Shown: positions 7,139-18,856 of the stretch, in pieces
Layout: each line of letters starts with the position of its first letter
Position numbering within the stretch: the stretch's first letter is position 1
Assembly (NCBI RefSeq): GCF_023701695.1
Contig: NZ_JAJOZC010000001.1
Span: 4,835,894-4,899,893, forward strand
Direction of reading: 5' to 3'
Source: Streptomyces sp. RKAG290
Lineage (GTDB): Bacteria; Actinomycetota; Actinomycetes; Streptomycetales; Streptomycetaceae
DNA: 64,000 nt
Made by a program: the position numbers and the translations under genes
The notes under the pieces: model-generated
What the model was told of the DNA's origin: nothing
The model's database searches: none
Seen by the model: the letters and a program-made list of their open reading frames with translations, nothing else

Positions 7139-9037
7139 GTGACCGCGTCCCCGCCACGCACCCGCCGCCTCACCACCGCCCAGGCCCTGGTGGCCTTCCT
7201 CGCCCGGCAGTACACCGAACGGGACGGCCACCGCCACCGGCTGATCGGCGCCACCTGGGGGATCTTCGGCCACGGCAACGTCGCGGGCATCGGCCAGGCG
7301 CTCCTGGAGACCGGGGCCGGCATGCCCTACCTCCAGGGCCGCAACGAGCAGGCCATGGTGCACGCCGCCGTCGGTTACGCCCGCCAGTCCGGCCGGCTCT
7401 CCGCACACGCCGTCACCACCTCCATCGGCCCCGGCGCGACCAACCTCGTCACCGGCGCCGCCCTCGCCACCGTCAACCACCTCCCGGTGCTGCTGCTGCC
7501 CGGCGACACCTTCGCGACCCGCCCGGCCGACCCCGTACTCCAGCAGCTGGAGGTCCCGTCCGCGGGCGACGTCTCGGTCAACGACTGCCTGCGCCCCGTG
7601 TCCCGCTACTTCGACCGGATCAACCGCCCCGAGGCGCTGGTCCCGGCCGCGCTCACGGCCATGCGGGTCCTCGCCGACCCGGCGGAGACCGGCGCGGTCA
7701 CGCTGGCGCTGCCGCAGGACGTCCAGGCCGAGGCGTACGACTGGCCGGCCGACTTCTTCGCCGAACGGGTCTGGCACGTACGCAGGCCGCTCCCCGATCC
7801 GCACGAACTCGACCGGGCGGTACGGGCGGTGCGTGCCGCGCGCAGGCCGCTCGTCGTCGCGGGCGGCGGGGTCCACCACAGCGCGGCCGAGGAAGCGCTG
7901 GCCGCGTTCGCCGCCGCCACCCGCATCCCCGTCGCCGCCACCCAGGCGGGCAAGGGCTCGCTGCGCCACGACCACCCCGCCGACGTCGGCGGCATCGGCC
8001 ACACCGGCACCACGACCGCCGACGACCTGGCGCGCGCCGCCGACCTGGTGATCGGGGTGGGCACCCGGTACTCGGACTTCACCACGGCGTCCGCCACCCT
8101 CTTCGCGAACCCGGACGTCCGCTTCCTCAACCTCAGCATCACCGGCTTCGACGCCCACAAGCTCGGCGCACTCCCGCTCGTCGCCGACGCCCGCGCGTCC
8201 CTCGAAGCCCTCACCGCCGCTCTGGCCGGGAGCGGCGGCCACCGGACCGACCCCGCGTACGAGAGCGAGTACACCGAGGCCAAGGCCGGCTGGGAGCGGC
8301 GCGTCGACGCCGCCTACGCCACCCCCGACCCGGACGCCCGCCCCACCCAGGCCCAGGTACTCGGCCTCCTCGACGAGCTGGTCACCGACGAGGACATCCT
8401 GATCAACGCCGCCGGTTCGCTCCCCGGTGACCTGCACAAACTCTGGCGGACCCGCTCGCCGCAGCAGTACCACGTGGAGTACGGCTACTCCTGCATGGGC
8501 TACGAGATCCCCGCGGCGATCGGAGTCCAGCTGGCCGCCCCCGGCCGCCCGGTCTGGGCGCTGGTCGGGGACGGCACGTACCTGATGAATCCCACCGAGA
8601 TCGTCACCGCCGTCCAGGAGAACCTGCCCATCCGGCTCGTCATCCTGCAGAACCACGGATACGCGTCGATCGGGGGTCTCTCCGAGTCCGTCGGCGGCGA
8701 ACGCTTCGGTACGGCCTACCGCCACCGGTCGGCGGACGGCGGCTTCACCGGCCCGCCGCTCCCCGTCGACCTGGCGGCGAACGCCGCCTCCCTGGGCATG
8801 CGGGTACTGCGCGCCGGCACAGTGCGTGACCTGCGAGAAGCCCTCGCCGACGCCCGTGGCGCCGACCGTCCCACTTGTGTCTACGTCGAGACCGAAACGG
8901 CAGACACAGTGTCGGGCCCCCCTCCGGCACAGGCGTGGTGGGATGTTCCTGTAGCCGAAACGGCCACTCGCCCGTCGGCGGTAAAAGCCCGGGAAGAGTA
9001 CGAACGTCATGTCGCCGACCGACGCCGCCACCTCTGA
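7139..9037 (+). CDS. iolD: 3D-(3,5/4)-trihydroxycyclohexane-1,2-dione acylhydrolase
   Basis: 632-residue ThDP-dependent enzyme that opens the ring of the inositol-derived dione. The N-terminal pyrimidine-binding domain has GRNEQAMVHAAVGYAR with the catalytic Glu; the central domain follows; the C-terminal PP domain carries the Mg-ThDP motif GDGTYLMNPTEI...QNHGYASIGG. GTG 7139 is set by GGAGG 7 bp upstream. A 15-codon reading frame (ATG 7095, stop 7142) starts inside the iolB stop and ends over the iolD start, so ribosomes may be handed over through it. Part of the iolC-A operon. Confidence 0.93.
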   Translation: MTASPPRTRRLTTAQALVAFLARQYTERDGHRHRLIGATWGIFGHGNVAGIGQALLETGAGMPYLQGRNEQAMVHAAVGYARQSGRLSAHAVTTSIGPGATNLVTGAALATVNHLPVLLLPGDTFATRPADPVLQQLEVPSAGDVSVNDCLRPVSRYFDRINRPEALVPAALTAMRVLADPAETGAVTLALPQDVQAEAYDWPADFFAERVWHVRRPLPDPHELDRAVRAVRAARRPLVVAGGGVHHSAAEEALAAFAAATRIPVAATQAGKGSLRHDHPADVGGIGHTGTTTADDLARAADLVIGVGTRYSDFTTASATLFANPDVRFLNLSITGFDAHKLGALPLVADARASLEALTAALAGSGGHRTDPAYESEYTEAKAGWERRVDAAYATPDPDARPTQAQVLGLLDELVTDEDILINAAGSLPGDLHKLWRTRSPQQYHVEYGYSCMGYEIPAAIGVQLAAPGRPVWALVGDGTYLMNPTEIVTAVQENLPIRLVILQNHGYASIGGLSESVGGERFGTAYRHRSADGGFTGPPLPVDLAANAASLGMRVLRAGTVRDLREALADARGADRPTCVYVETETADTVSGPPPAQAWWDVPVAETATRPSAVKAREEYERHVADRRRHL

Positions 9038-9049
9038 AGGAGTCACAGC

Positions 9050-10549
<1,500 letters not shown>

Positions 10550-10567
10550 CCCGCACGGACAGCACGA

Positions 10568-10600
10568 CCGCAGGGCCGCTCCCCCGGAGCGGCCCTGCGG
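10568..10600 (+). terminator. Terminator of the iol operon
   Basis: Perfect 15-bp stem (CCGCAGGGCCGCTCC and its complement) with a 3-nt CCC loop, starting 18 bp after the iolA stop. There is no U-tract. It is also positioned to stop the convergent gene at 10615. Confidence 0.75.
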
Positions 10601-10614
10601 CGGTTCCTGAAGGT

Positions 10615-11361
10615 TCAGCGCTCCGCGACGGCCGTCTTCGCAGCCTTCGCCGTCTCCGCCGTCTCCGCTGTCTCGTCGATCAGTCGCTCCATCGGAACGA
10701 CCGCGACCCGGCCCGAGACGACGAACGCCAGCACCATCGCCACGCCCAGAACCACCTGACCGCCCCACACCATCGTCTCGACCGGCACGGTGTACGCACC
10801 CACGGCCCGTACGGCGCACTCACCGAGCAGCGCCACACCCCACACCACGGAGAACCGCGCCTCGACCCGCCGGAACGCTCCCGACTCCGTCGAAAGCCGC
10901 TGCCAGGCAGCTGACTTGGCGGCCTCGCCCCGGGTCAGCCACGGACGCAGCCCCGCCGACATCATCGGCCGCCCCCGCAGCGCGGACACCAGGACCACCA
11001 GCCCGATGGTGCTGCTCACCCCGCTGTCCTTGAGGAGCATCAGCCGGGGATCACCCGCCACCAGGCTCAGCAGCAGCCCGACCGCGTTCACCGCCACCAT
11101 CAGCGCCGCGAGCGCGTTGAGGCGCCGGTCGCGCACCACACCCCACACGGTCCGCACCCCCGGCACCACACTGCTCCAGGCCAGCGCACCGAACGTCCCC
11201 AGTCCCGCGGCCTTCAGCACGTAGTACGAGAGCAGCGGCACCGCCACATCCACGAGCAGCGGCATCAGGCTGTCCAGCAGGGCCTTGCGCGGTGAGAACG
11301 CAACGGCGGCGACCTGAGCCTCGGCAACAGGTGCGACGACAGCGGCGGCCGGGCTGCTCAT
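10615..11361 (-). CDS. VC0807-like integral membrane protein
   Basis: 248-residue polytopic membrane protein with about six hydrophobic segments, including LLDSLMPLLVDVAVPLLSYY, AALMVAVNAVGLLLSLVAG, SSTIGLVVLVSAL and VLGVAMVLAFVVSG. The arrangement resembles VC0807/septation-protein-A-like families of unknown role. ATG 11361 has GGAGG 8 bp upstream; the reading frame stays open further upstream without support. The C-terminal tail has short ETAETAETAKAAK repeats. Convergent with iolA, divergent from the DUF4291 gene. Function unknown. Confidence 0.65.
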   Translation of the reverse strand: MSSPAAAVVAPVAEAQVAAVAFSPRKALLDSLMPLLVDVAVPLLSYYVLKAAGLGTFGALAWSSVVPGVRTVWGVVRDRRLNALAALMVAVNAVGLLLSLVAGDPRLMLLKDSGVSSTIGLVVLVSALRGRPMMSAGLRPWLTRGEAAKSAAWQRLSTESGAFRRVEARFSVVWGVALLGECAVRAVGAYTVPVETMVWGGQVVLGVAMVLAFVVSGRVAVVPMERLIDETAETAETAKAAKTAVAER

Positions 11362-11599
11362 GACGGGTTCCTCCCGTATCGGCGGCGCCCTCGCGGCTCC
11401 CGCTCTCGATACCCACAGCATGTCCGCCGGGGCCCCGGCTCCGGCAGAGCCAGGTGTACTGACCTCCGTATGACGAATGTCAGTGTCCGCGGATGACACG
11501 CGGTCCGGCACGGCTGACCGACCGCCAGGAAAGCGGCGGCCGGGGCGCGTCAGGAAACCCACTCGCCGACCGCACCCCGCCGGTGCTGGGATGGGCGCC

Positions 11600-12283
11600 A
11601 TGACCGAACCGACCCCTCCGCAGCACGAGATCCGCGCGCTCCACACGGACACGACCGTCACCGTCTACCAGGCGTACTCCCCGTCGCTCGGCCTCCCCGC
11701 CGCCCGCGACGGACGCTTCCCGCCCGCCTGGAAGCGCGACCGCATGACATGGATCAAGCCGAGCTTCCTGTGGATGATGTACCGCTGCGGCTGGGGCACG
11801 AAGGAGGGCCAGGAGACGGTACTGGCCGTCGAGATCACGCGCGAGGGCTTCGACTGGGCGCTGGCGAACGCCGAACTCTCGCACTACGAGCGCGGCGTGC
11901 ACCCGGATCACGCCGCCTGGCAGCGCAGCCTGCGCCGCGCCCCGGCCCGGGTCCAGTGGGACCCCGAGCGCGACCTGCACCTGAACCGGCTCCCGTACCG
12001 CTCGCTGCAACTCGGCCTCGCGGGCGACGCGGCGCGGCGTTACGCGGACGAGTGGACGGTGTCCGTGCGCGATGTCACCCCGCTGGCACGGGAGATCCAC
12101 GAGCTGGTCCGCGCGGGCCGCAGCGACGAGGCAGCCCGGCTGCTGCCGGGGGAGTTGCCGTATCCCGCTCCGGTCGTACCGGTGCCGCACGCGTCGCACC
12201 GGGCGCAATCGGGGCCGGACGGTGAAGTTCTCGCGGGGGCTGAGCGCGGTTCCTCCACGCCGGGAACACCGAGCGGGCGCTAG
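11600..12283 (+). CDS. DUF4291 domain protein
   Basis: 227-residue cytosolic protein of the DUF4291 family. Its conserved core reads EIRALHTDTTVTVYQAY, then RMTWIKPSFLWMMYRCGW, and a C-terminal RSLQLGL; no enzymatic role is established for the family. ATG 11600 lies just after GGGATGG; a second ATG at 11591 is in frame, so the start is uncertain by three codons. The last 30 residues are low-complexity and probably disordered. It stands alone between a divergent membrane-protein gene and a secreted-protein gene. Confidence 0.8.
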   Translation: MTEPTPPQHEIRALHTDTTVTVYQAYSPSLGLPAARDGRFPPAWKRDRMTWIKPSFLWMMYRCGWGTKEGQETVLAVEITREGFDWALANAELSHYERGVHPDHAAWQRSLRRAPARVQWDPERDLHLNRLPYRSLQLGLAGDAARRYADEWTVSVRDVTPLAREIHELVRAGRSDEAARLLPGELPYPAPVVPVPHASHRAQSGPDGEVLAGAERGSSTPGTPSGR

Positions 12284-12384
12284 GCGAAGCGGAGTTGACC
12301 GGTCCGCCGGACCCCCTGGTAGGAAGATCACTGCGCAGCGCACCGCGCTGGCTCACAGCACCACTTGAGCACGGAGGAACCCCT

Positions 12385-12801
12385 ATGAAGAAGCGCAGTC
12401 TCGTCCGCACGGGCGCCACGGTGGTGACGGCTCTGGGGCTCGCCCTCACGGCCGGTACCGGCACGTCCAGCGCCGCCGCCAAGCCCAACACGGTCGACTA
12501 CTTCTACGCGGGCGGCAAGAAGGTGGCCATGGTCGTGTTCGAACCGCGCGACTCGGCGAAGGACGCCGAGCGGGTGGTCGTGGACGACCTCCGCGCGGAC
12601 AACCACTACGTCTGGACCGAGGTCTACGACGTCACGGCGGGGAAGAAGAAGGGCACCTGCCAGACGAGCAGCTTCAAGTCCTGCGCGTTCAGCATCACCG
12701 AGGGCCACAAGGTCCGGATCAACGTGTACCGGATGAACTCGAAGGACGTCGACTTCCTCGACGAGGTGCACACGAAGAGCGGCAAGCTGCCCACGGCGTA
12801 G
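12385..12801 (+). CDS. Small secreted protein of unknown function
   Basis: 138 residues from ATG 12385 (GGAGG 8 bp upstream). MKKRSLVRTGATVVTALGLA... is a Sec signal peptide, with cleavage expected after TSSAAA near residue 30. The mature part is about 108 residues with exactly two Cys (GTCQTS...KSCAF), probably a disulfide, and a beta-rich pattern with many Lys, Asp and aromatic residues. I do not recognise the family. A hairpin terminator follows within 10 bp. Confidence 0.7.
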   Translation: MKKRSLVRTGATVVTALGLALTAGTGTSSAAAKPNTVDYFYAGGKKVAMVVFEPRDSAKDAERVVVDDLRADNHYVWTEVYDVTAGKKKGTCQTSSFKSCAFSITEGHKVRINVYRMNSKDVDFLDEVHTKSGKLPTA

Positions 12802-12809
12802 CGAACCCC

Positions 12810-12832
12810 GGCGGGCCCGGCTCGGGCCCGCC
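12810..12832 (+). terminator. Terminator after the small secreted protein gene
   Basis: Perfect 9-bp stem, GGCGGGCCC / GGGCCCGCC, with a 5-nt loop, starting 8 bp after the stop codon. Confidence 0.65.
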
Positions 12833-12925
12833 CTCCTCGGGGGCGGCCGGTGCCCGTGCGTCGAGCGGCCGGGCCCTACGGGCCCGCGACCTCCGGAACG
12901 CGCCGCGGGTCCCGGGACGCGGCGG

Positions 12926-13357
12926 TCACCGGGCCGCCCCGAACGCCCACGTCAGCATCGCGAACCCGCCGTCGTCCGAGGCGCCCGCCGAGCGGTACGT
13001 CGCCAGGGCGGCCTCGTTGTCGAGGTCCACGCCGACCCACATGTCGTAGCAGCCGCGCTCCCGGGCCACCGCGGCCAGCGCCTGGGTGAGGGCGCGGCCG
13101 ATGCCGCGGCGGCGGTAGGCGGCGTCGACCGAGAGTTCGTACAGGCACATCTCGCTGCCCTTGTCGGGGTGCAGCATCTCGATGCCGGACACGAAGCCCG
13201 CGGGCGCTCCTTCCACGTACGCGATCACCATGAGGTGTCCGTCCGAGGCGAGGAAGCGGGCCGCCCACTCCTCGCGGGCCGGACCGTCGTAGAGGTGCTG
13301 CGCGGCGGTCAGCTCGGCGACGGTCGTCGCGCGGCGGATTTCCACCGGATTGTCCAT
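12926..13357 (-). CDS. GNAT N-acetyltransferase, AAC(3)-I-like
   Basis: 143-residue GNAT enzyme. The acetyl-CoA motif A is YRRRGIGRALTQAL. The segment DKGSEMCLYELSVDAAYRRRGIG closely follows the pattern of AAC(3)-I gentamicin acetyltransferases and related chromosomal GNATs. An actual aminoglycoside-modifying role cannot be claimed from sequence; most chromosomal homologues have unknown substrates. ATG 13357 is the first Met of the conserved fold. Divergent from the hydrolase-ABC fusion gene. Confidence 0.8.
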   Translation of the reverse strand: MDNPVEIRRATTVAELTAAQHLYDGPAREEWAARFLASDGHLMVIAYVEGAPAGFVSGIEMLHPDKGSEMCLYELSVDAAYRRRGIGRALTQALAAVARERGCYDMWVGVDLDNEAALATYRSAGASDDGGFAMLTWAFGAAR

Positions 13358-13505
13358 GGCGGGCCTTTCCGTGGATGGGATGGGTCACAGTGCCCGGCAT
13401 ACCGCGGACGGAGTACGGCGGGGGAGCACCGTACGCCCCGAGGAGGCCGGAGAGTTCCCCCGGGCGGCAGCGTAGACGGGGTGGGCGCCCGCTTAGGCTC
13501 GACAC

Positions 13506-16164
13506 ATGGACACCCCTATTGCGCGTACGCCCCGGTGGCGGCGTCTGCTGCCCCGCTCACGCGGCCGGTGGGCCGCCGGCCTCGCCGCGCTCGTCGTGCT
13601 GGCCGGGGCCGGCACCTGGACCGCCGCGGCCGACGACAGTGCGCCGGCCGTGCACCGGCAGGACCGGATGATGCGCATCGACGGGGTGTCGCTGGACACC
13701 TCGTACTTCAGCACCGGCGGTACCCGGCGCCGGCCCGCCGTCCTGATCGGGCACGGCTTCGGTGGCAACAAGAACGACAACCGGGCGCAGGCGCAGAAGC
13801 TGGCGGCCGACGGGTACGCCGTGCTGACCTGGTCCGCCCGCGGCTTCGGCAAGTCCGGGGCAAGACGTCGATCAACGCACCCGACGCCGAGGTCAGGGAC
13901 GTCTCCAAGCTGATCGACTGGCTGGCGGACCGGCCCGAGGTGCAGCTCGACGCCGCGGGCGACCCGAGGGTCGGGTCACGGGCGCCTCCTACGGCGGCGC
14001 GATCTCCCTCCTCGCCGCCGGGTACGACCGGCGCGTCGACGCCATCGCCCCGGAGATGACCTACTGGAACCTCGCCGACGCGCTGTTCCCCCACGGGGTG
14101 TTCAAGAAGCTCTGGGCCGGTCTGTTCGTCACCACCGGCGGCGGCTGCCAGAACCTGGAGAAGCAGCTCTGCGAGATGTACGAACGGGTCGCCGTCAGCG
14201 GGAAGCCGGACGCCGCCGCCCGTGCGCTGCTCGACGCGCGCTCGCCGAGCGCCGTGGCCGACCGCATCAAGGTGCCCACGCTGATCATGCAGGGGCAGAC
14301 CGACTCCCTCTTCCCGCTCGGCCAGGCCGACGACATGGCGAAGGCCGTCAAGGCGAACGGCGCCCCCGTCTCGGTCGACTGGGTCACCGGCGGGCACGAC
14401 GGCGGCGACAAGGAGTCCCACCGGGTGCGGCAGCGGGTCACCAGCTGGTTCGACCGCTATCTGAAGGGCGACAAGGCCGCCGACACCGGGCCCGCCTTCC
14501 GAGTCACCCGGACCGGTGGCGTCGACTCCACCGACGGTGCCGCCCTCACCCGCGGCGCGAGCGGCGACACCTACCCGGGGCTGCACAGCGGGGAGCAGCC
14601 GGTGGAGCTGAAGGGACGGACCCAGACCTTCCGCAACCCCGCCGGAGCCAGTCCGCCCTCCATCTCCGCCGTCCCCGGCACCGGCGGCGGGCTCGCCCAG
14701 CTGTCCACGCTCGGCGTCGGGCTGTCCGTCGACTTTCCCGGGCAGTTCGCCCGCTTCGAGTCCGCCCCGCTGAAGACCTCGCGGCGCCTCACCGGTTCGC
14801 CGACCGTGAAGGTGAACGTGAAGGCGGGGCAGGGCGACGCGGTGCTGTTCGGCAAGGTGTACGACGTGTCGCCGGACGGCAAGCAGCAGGTGCTGCCCTC
14901 CCAGCTCGTCGCCCCCTACCGGATCACCCCCGACCAGCAGGGCAAGCCCGTCGAGCTGACCCTGCCCGCCGTCGACCACGAGATCGACCCGGGACACCGG
15001 CTGCGTCTCGTGCTGTCCGCCACCGACCTCGGCTACGCCTCACCGGCCAGGCCGACGACGTACACCGTCTCCCTCGGCGGCCCGCTGAACATCCCCACCG
15101 CACCCGGGCTCACCACGGCCTCGGCCGCCCTGCCCTGGTGGACCTGGGGGCTGCCGGCCGCAGCCGTCGTGATCGCCGCTGCCCTGCTGCTCAACGCGCG
15201 GCGCCGGACCGCCACCCCCGCCCCGGACCCCGCGCTCACCGGCGTACCGCTGCAGATCACCGGCCTGTCGAAGAAGTACGCCAAGTCCGCCGACCGGTAC
15301 GCCGTCAAGGAGCTGTCCTTCCGCGTGGAGAAGGGGCAGGTGCTCGGGCTCCTCGGGCCGAACGGCGCCGGGAAGACCACCACCCTGCGCATGCTGATGG
15401 GCCTCATCACGCCCGACGACGGGGAGATCCGGGTCTTCGGGCAGGCCATCCGGCCCGGTGCGCCCGTGCTGTCCCGGGTCGGGTCGTTCGTCGAAGGCGC
15501 CGGGTTCCTGCCGCACCTGTCCGGGCGCGCCAACCTGGAGCTGTACTGGCAGGCCACCGGCCGGCCCGCCGGGGACTCCCGCATCGAGGAGGCCCTGGAG
15601 ATCGCCGGTCTCGGCGACGCACTGGCCCGAGCCGTCCGCACGTATTCGCAGGGCATGCGGCAGCGCCTCGCCATCGCCCAGGCCATGCTCGGGATGCCGG
15701 ACCTCCTCATCCTCGACGAGCCGACCAATGGTCTCGACCCGCCTCAGATCCGCGAGATGCGTGACGTGATGATCCGTTACGCGGCCGGCGGCCGGACCGT
15801 CATCGTCTCCAGCCACCTCCTGTCGGAGGTCGAGCAGTCCTGCACCCACCTGGTGGTCATGGACCGCGGCCGGCTCGTCCAGGCGGGCCCGGTCGCCGAG
15901 ATCACCGGCTCCGGCGACATGCTGCTCGTCACCACGGCGGACGAACTCACCGAACCCCTCGCCGAGAAGATCGCCGCGCTGCCTGGCGTCGGCTCCGCCG
16001 TCCGCACGGACGACGCACACGGCCTGCTGGTCCGGCTCGACGACGCCACCTCCTCGCAGCTCATCGCCGAACTGGTCCGCCTCGACGTGCCGTTGACCGG
16101 CGTCGGGCCGCACCGACGCCTGGAGGACGCTTTCCTCACCCTGATCTCCGGAGGCTCCGCATGA
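13506..16164 (+). pseudogene. Alpha/beta-hydrolase (CocE/S15-like) fused to ABC ATPase, with two apparent frameshifts
   Basis: One long gene broken into three reading frames. Part 1 (13506-13860): N-terminal signal/anchor, then GHGFGGNKNDNRAQAQ and WSARGFGKSG of an S15/CocE hydrolase. Part 2 (13861-13974): SKLIDWLADRPEVQL. Part 3 (from about 13975): nucleophile elbow GASYGG, then MTYWNLADAL, catalytic His region GGHDGG, an X-Pro dipeptidase-type beta domain, a membrane span around 15135-15190, and an ABC ATPase (Walker A GPNGAGKTT, signature YSQGMRQR, Walker B LLILDEP). Adding one G to the run at 13857-13860 and one at 13972-13974 restores a continuous protein of about 886 residues. Its stop overlaps the permease start, suggesting a working exporter in vivo. 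Type is given as pseudogene only because the frame is broken as written. Confidence 0.75.
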
Positions 16165-17039
16165 GTACCGCAGCCGAAGTCACCGGGGCCCCCGAAGCCC
16201 CCGGATACCGTGCCCGGCACACCCTCCCGCTGCGCGTGGAGGCGGTACGGCAGCTGCGCAGGCGGCGCACCCTGCTCATGGGCGGGGTGCTGGCCGCGCT
16301 GCCGTTCATCCTGATCATCGCGTTCGCCATCGGCGGCACCCCGGACGGCGGGCCGGGGGGCGGCAGCCGGCTCACCCTGATGGACACCGCGACCGCGTCC
16401 GCCGCGAACTTCGCCGCGACCTGCCTGTTCGTGTCGGCCGGATTCCTGCTCGTGGTCCCGGTGGCGCTGTTCTGCGGCGACACCGTCGCCTCGGAGGCCA
16501 GTTGGTCCTCGCTGCGCTATCTGCTCGCCGCGCCCGTGCCCCGGGCCCGGCTGCTGTGGAGCAAGCTCGTCGTGGCGCTCGGCTTCAGCCTGGCGGCGAT
16601 GGTGCTGCTGCCGCTCGTCGCGCTGGCCGCGGGAGCCGCCGCGTACGGCTGGGGGCCGCTCGAACTGCCCACCGGGGGTGCGCTCGCGACCGGGGACACC
16701 GTGCCGCGGCTCGCACTCGTCGTCGCGTTCATCTTCGTCTCCCAACTCGTCACCGCCGGGCTGGCGTTCTGGCTCTCGACCAAGACGGACGCCCCGCTCG
16801 GCGCGGTCGGCGGCGCGGTCGGGCTGACGATCGTCGGCAACGTGCTGGACGCGGTCACCGCGCTCGGCTCCTGGCGCGACTTCCTGCCCGCCCACTGGCA
16901 GTTCGCCTGGGCCGACGCGCTCCAGCCCGGCCTGGAGTGGGGCGGCATGGTCAAGGGCGCGGCGGTCTCGGTGGCGTATGCCCTGATCCTGTTCGCTCTG
17001 GCCTTCCGCGGGTTCAGTCGTAAGGACATCGTGTCCTGA
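16161..17039 (+). CDS. ABC transporter permease (ABC-2 type)
   Basis: 292-residue membrane protein with about six spans: LLMGGVLAALPFILIIAFA, CLFVSAGFLLVVPVALFCG, FSLAAMVLLPLVALAAG, LALVVAFIFVSQLVTAGLAF, AVGLTIVGNVLDAV and a last one before the C-terminal GFSRKDIVS. Its ATG overlaps the stop of the hydrolase-ABC fusion gene, so the two are translationally coupled and make one exporter. ABC-2/NatB-type permeases move drugs, lipids or peptides outward; the substrate here is unknown. Coupling to an extracellular hydrolase domain hints at a peptide-like or ester substrate, which is inference. Confidence 0.85.
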   Translation: MSTAAEVTGAPEAPGYRARHTLPLRVEAVRQLRRRRTLLMGGVLAALPFILIIAFAIGGTPDGGPGGGSRLTLMDTATASAANFAATCLFVSAGFLLVVPVALFCGDTVASEASWSSLRYLLAAPVPRARLLWSKLVVALGFSLAAMVLLPLVALAAGAAAYGWGPLELPTGGALATGDTVPRLALVVAFIFVSQLVTAGLAFWLSTKTDAPLGAVGGAVGLTIVGNVLDAVTALGSWRDFLPAHWQFAWADALQPGLEWGGMVKGAAVSVAYALILFALAFRGFSRKDIVS

Positions 17040-17171
17040 CCCTGATGTTCCGCTGAATTCCGGCCCGTCGTTGCCGCATCGAGATCCTTCCGCAACGTCC
17101 TCGTCGGCTCCCCGGCCCCCTCTCGCACGTCACATTCACAAGTGGGGACGCGACGACACAGGGGGTACGGG

Positions 17172-18754
17172 ATGCAACGCCGGACACGGATGTGCCGAGG
17201 GGCGCTGGGGCTGCTCCTCGCGGGCGGGGTACTGCTCACCGGCTGCTCGGGGCGGAGACAGGTGACAAGAGTTCCGCCTCGGGCCGCCGTGGGGCGCCCG
17301 CGCCCGCACCGGCCGCCACGGGCGGAGCGGCGCAGGACGGTGCGAAGGAGTCGGGCGCGGCGAAGGACGCGGACAGGCTGAAGGAGTCCGCGCCGCCCGA
17401 CTACCTGTCCACCTTCGCCCTGGACGTGGACACCGCCTCCTACGGATACGCGCGCCGCACACTCGCCGACGGAGGGCTGCCGGGGCCGGAGACCGTCCGG
17501 CCGGAGGAGTTCGTCAACAGCTTCCGCCAGGGCTACCGGCGTCCGAAGGGCAACGGCTTCACGGTGTCCGTCGACGGGGCGCGGGCCGGCGCCGAGGACG
17601 GCGGCTGGTCACTGGTACGGGTCGGTCTGGCGACGAAGGCCGCACCGCCCGCCGCCGAACGGCCGCCCGCAGCCCTCACCTTCGTCGTCGACATCTCCGG
17701 CTCCATGGCATCGCCCGACCGCCTCGGCCTGGTGAAGACCTCGCTCGGCATCCTCACCGACGAACTGCGCGACGACGACGCGGTCTCCCTGGTCACCTTC
17801 AGCGGCGAGGCGGAGACCGTACTGCCGATGACCCGGCTGCGTGACCACCGGGGAAAGATCCACGACGCCGTCGACTCCATGGAACCCGCCGACTCCACCA
17901 ACGTGGCAGCCGGCGTCCGGCGCGGGTACGAGGAGGCCGTGGAAGGCCATCGCAAGGGCGCCAACAACCGGGTCGTCCTGCTGTCCGACGCGCTCGCCAA
18001 CACCGGTGAGACCGACGCCGACGCGATCCTCGAACGCATCGACTCCGCCCGCCGCGAGTACGGCATCACCCTCTTCGGGGTCGGGGTCGGCAGCGACTAC
18101 GGCGACGCCCTGATGGAACGGCTCACCAACAAGGGCGACGGCCACACCACGTACATCGCCGACGAGGAGCAGGCCCGCAAGGTCTTCGTGGACCAGCTGC
18201 CCGCCCACCTCGAACTGACGGCGCGTGAGGCCAAGGCGCAGGTCGCCTTCGACCCGGAGACCGTCGAGAAGTTCAAGCTGATCGGCTACGAGGACCGCAA
18301 GGTCGCCGACGACGACTTCCGCGACGACAGCGTGGACGGCGGCGAGATCGGCCCCGGGCACACGGTGACGGCGCTCTACGCCGTGCACCTGCGGGACGGT
18401 GCGGCGGGCCACGTGGCCACCGCGACCGTCCGCTGGCTGGACCCCAGGTCCCGCTCGGCGCACGAGGAGACGGGTTCGGTCGGCACCGGGCAGATCGAGG
18501 GCAGGCTGTGGGGCGGCCGCAGCGACCGGCTCCAGGTGACCGCGGTGGCCGCCTACTTCGCCGACAACCTGCGCGGCGGCACGCTCCCGGGTGCGCCCGC
18601 ACTCGGTGAACTCGCCTCGAAGGCGAAGAAACTGGCCGCCACGACGGAGGACGACTCGGTGGCGAAACTGGCCACCGCGATCGGCCGCGCGGACCGGCTC
18701 AGGGGCGGCCACCAGGACACCGGGACCGACGGGGGAGAGGGCGAGATGGACTGA
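17172..18754 (+). pseudogene. VWA-domain lipoprotein (YfbK-like), one apparent frameshift after the lipobox
   Basis: The frame from ATG 17172 begins a lipoprotein signal, with lipobox LLTGC at about residues 22-26. It goes out of frame at the GGGG run 17249-17252. The frame that follows contains the whole domain part: a von Willebrand N-terminal segment (YLSTFALDVDTASYGYARR), the VWA MIDAS motif DISGSMASPDR, and the YfbK/DUF3520-like C-terminal domain. Adding one G joins CSG to AETGDKSS and gives about 527 residues. VWA lipoproteins of this type are tethered outside the membrane and bind metal-dependent partners; the role is not known. With the ABC gene pair upstream, this makes three such breaks within 3.4 kb. 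Confidence 0.75.
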
Positions 18755-18793
18755 CCGGGCCGCCCGGACGGCGGCGGGGACGGGCGGCCGCTC

Positions 18794-18833
18794 CCGGTCG
18801 CACGACTGTACGGAAATAGCGCCGTGCGACCGG
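18794..18833. terminator. Hairpin between VWA gene and DUF1772 gene
   Basis: Perfect 11-bp inverted repeat CCGGTCGCACG / CGTGCGACCGG around an 18-nt AT-richer loop. It could terminate the VWA transcript, but it ends 23 bp before the next start and could also be an operator. Confidence 0.5.
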
Positions 18834-18856
18834 CCCTGCTGCGCCATGATGGGCCC

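Noticed and set aside
12926..13357. Calling the GNAT gene an aminoglycoside resistance gene
   Set aside because: Similarity to AAC(3)-I is real, but chromosomal homologues are diverse and substrate cannot be read from the sequence.
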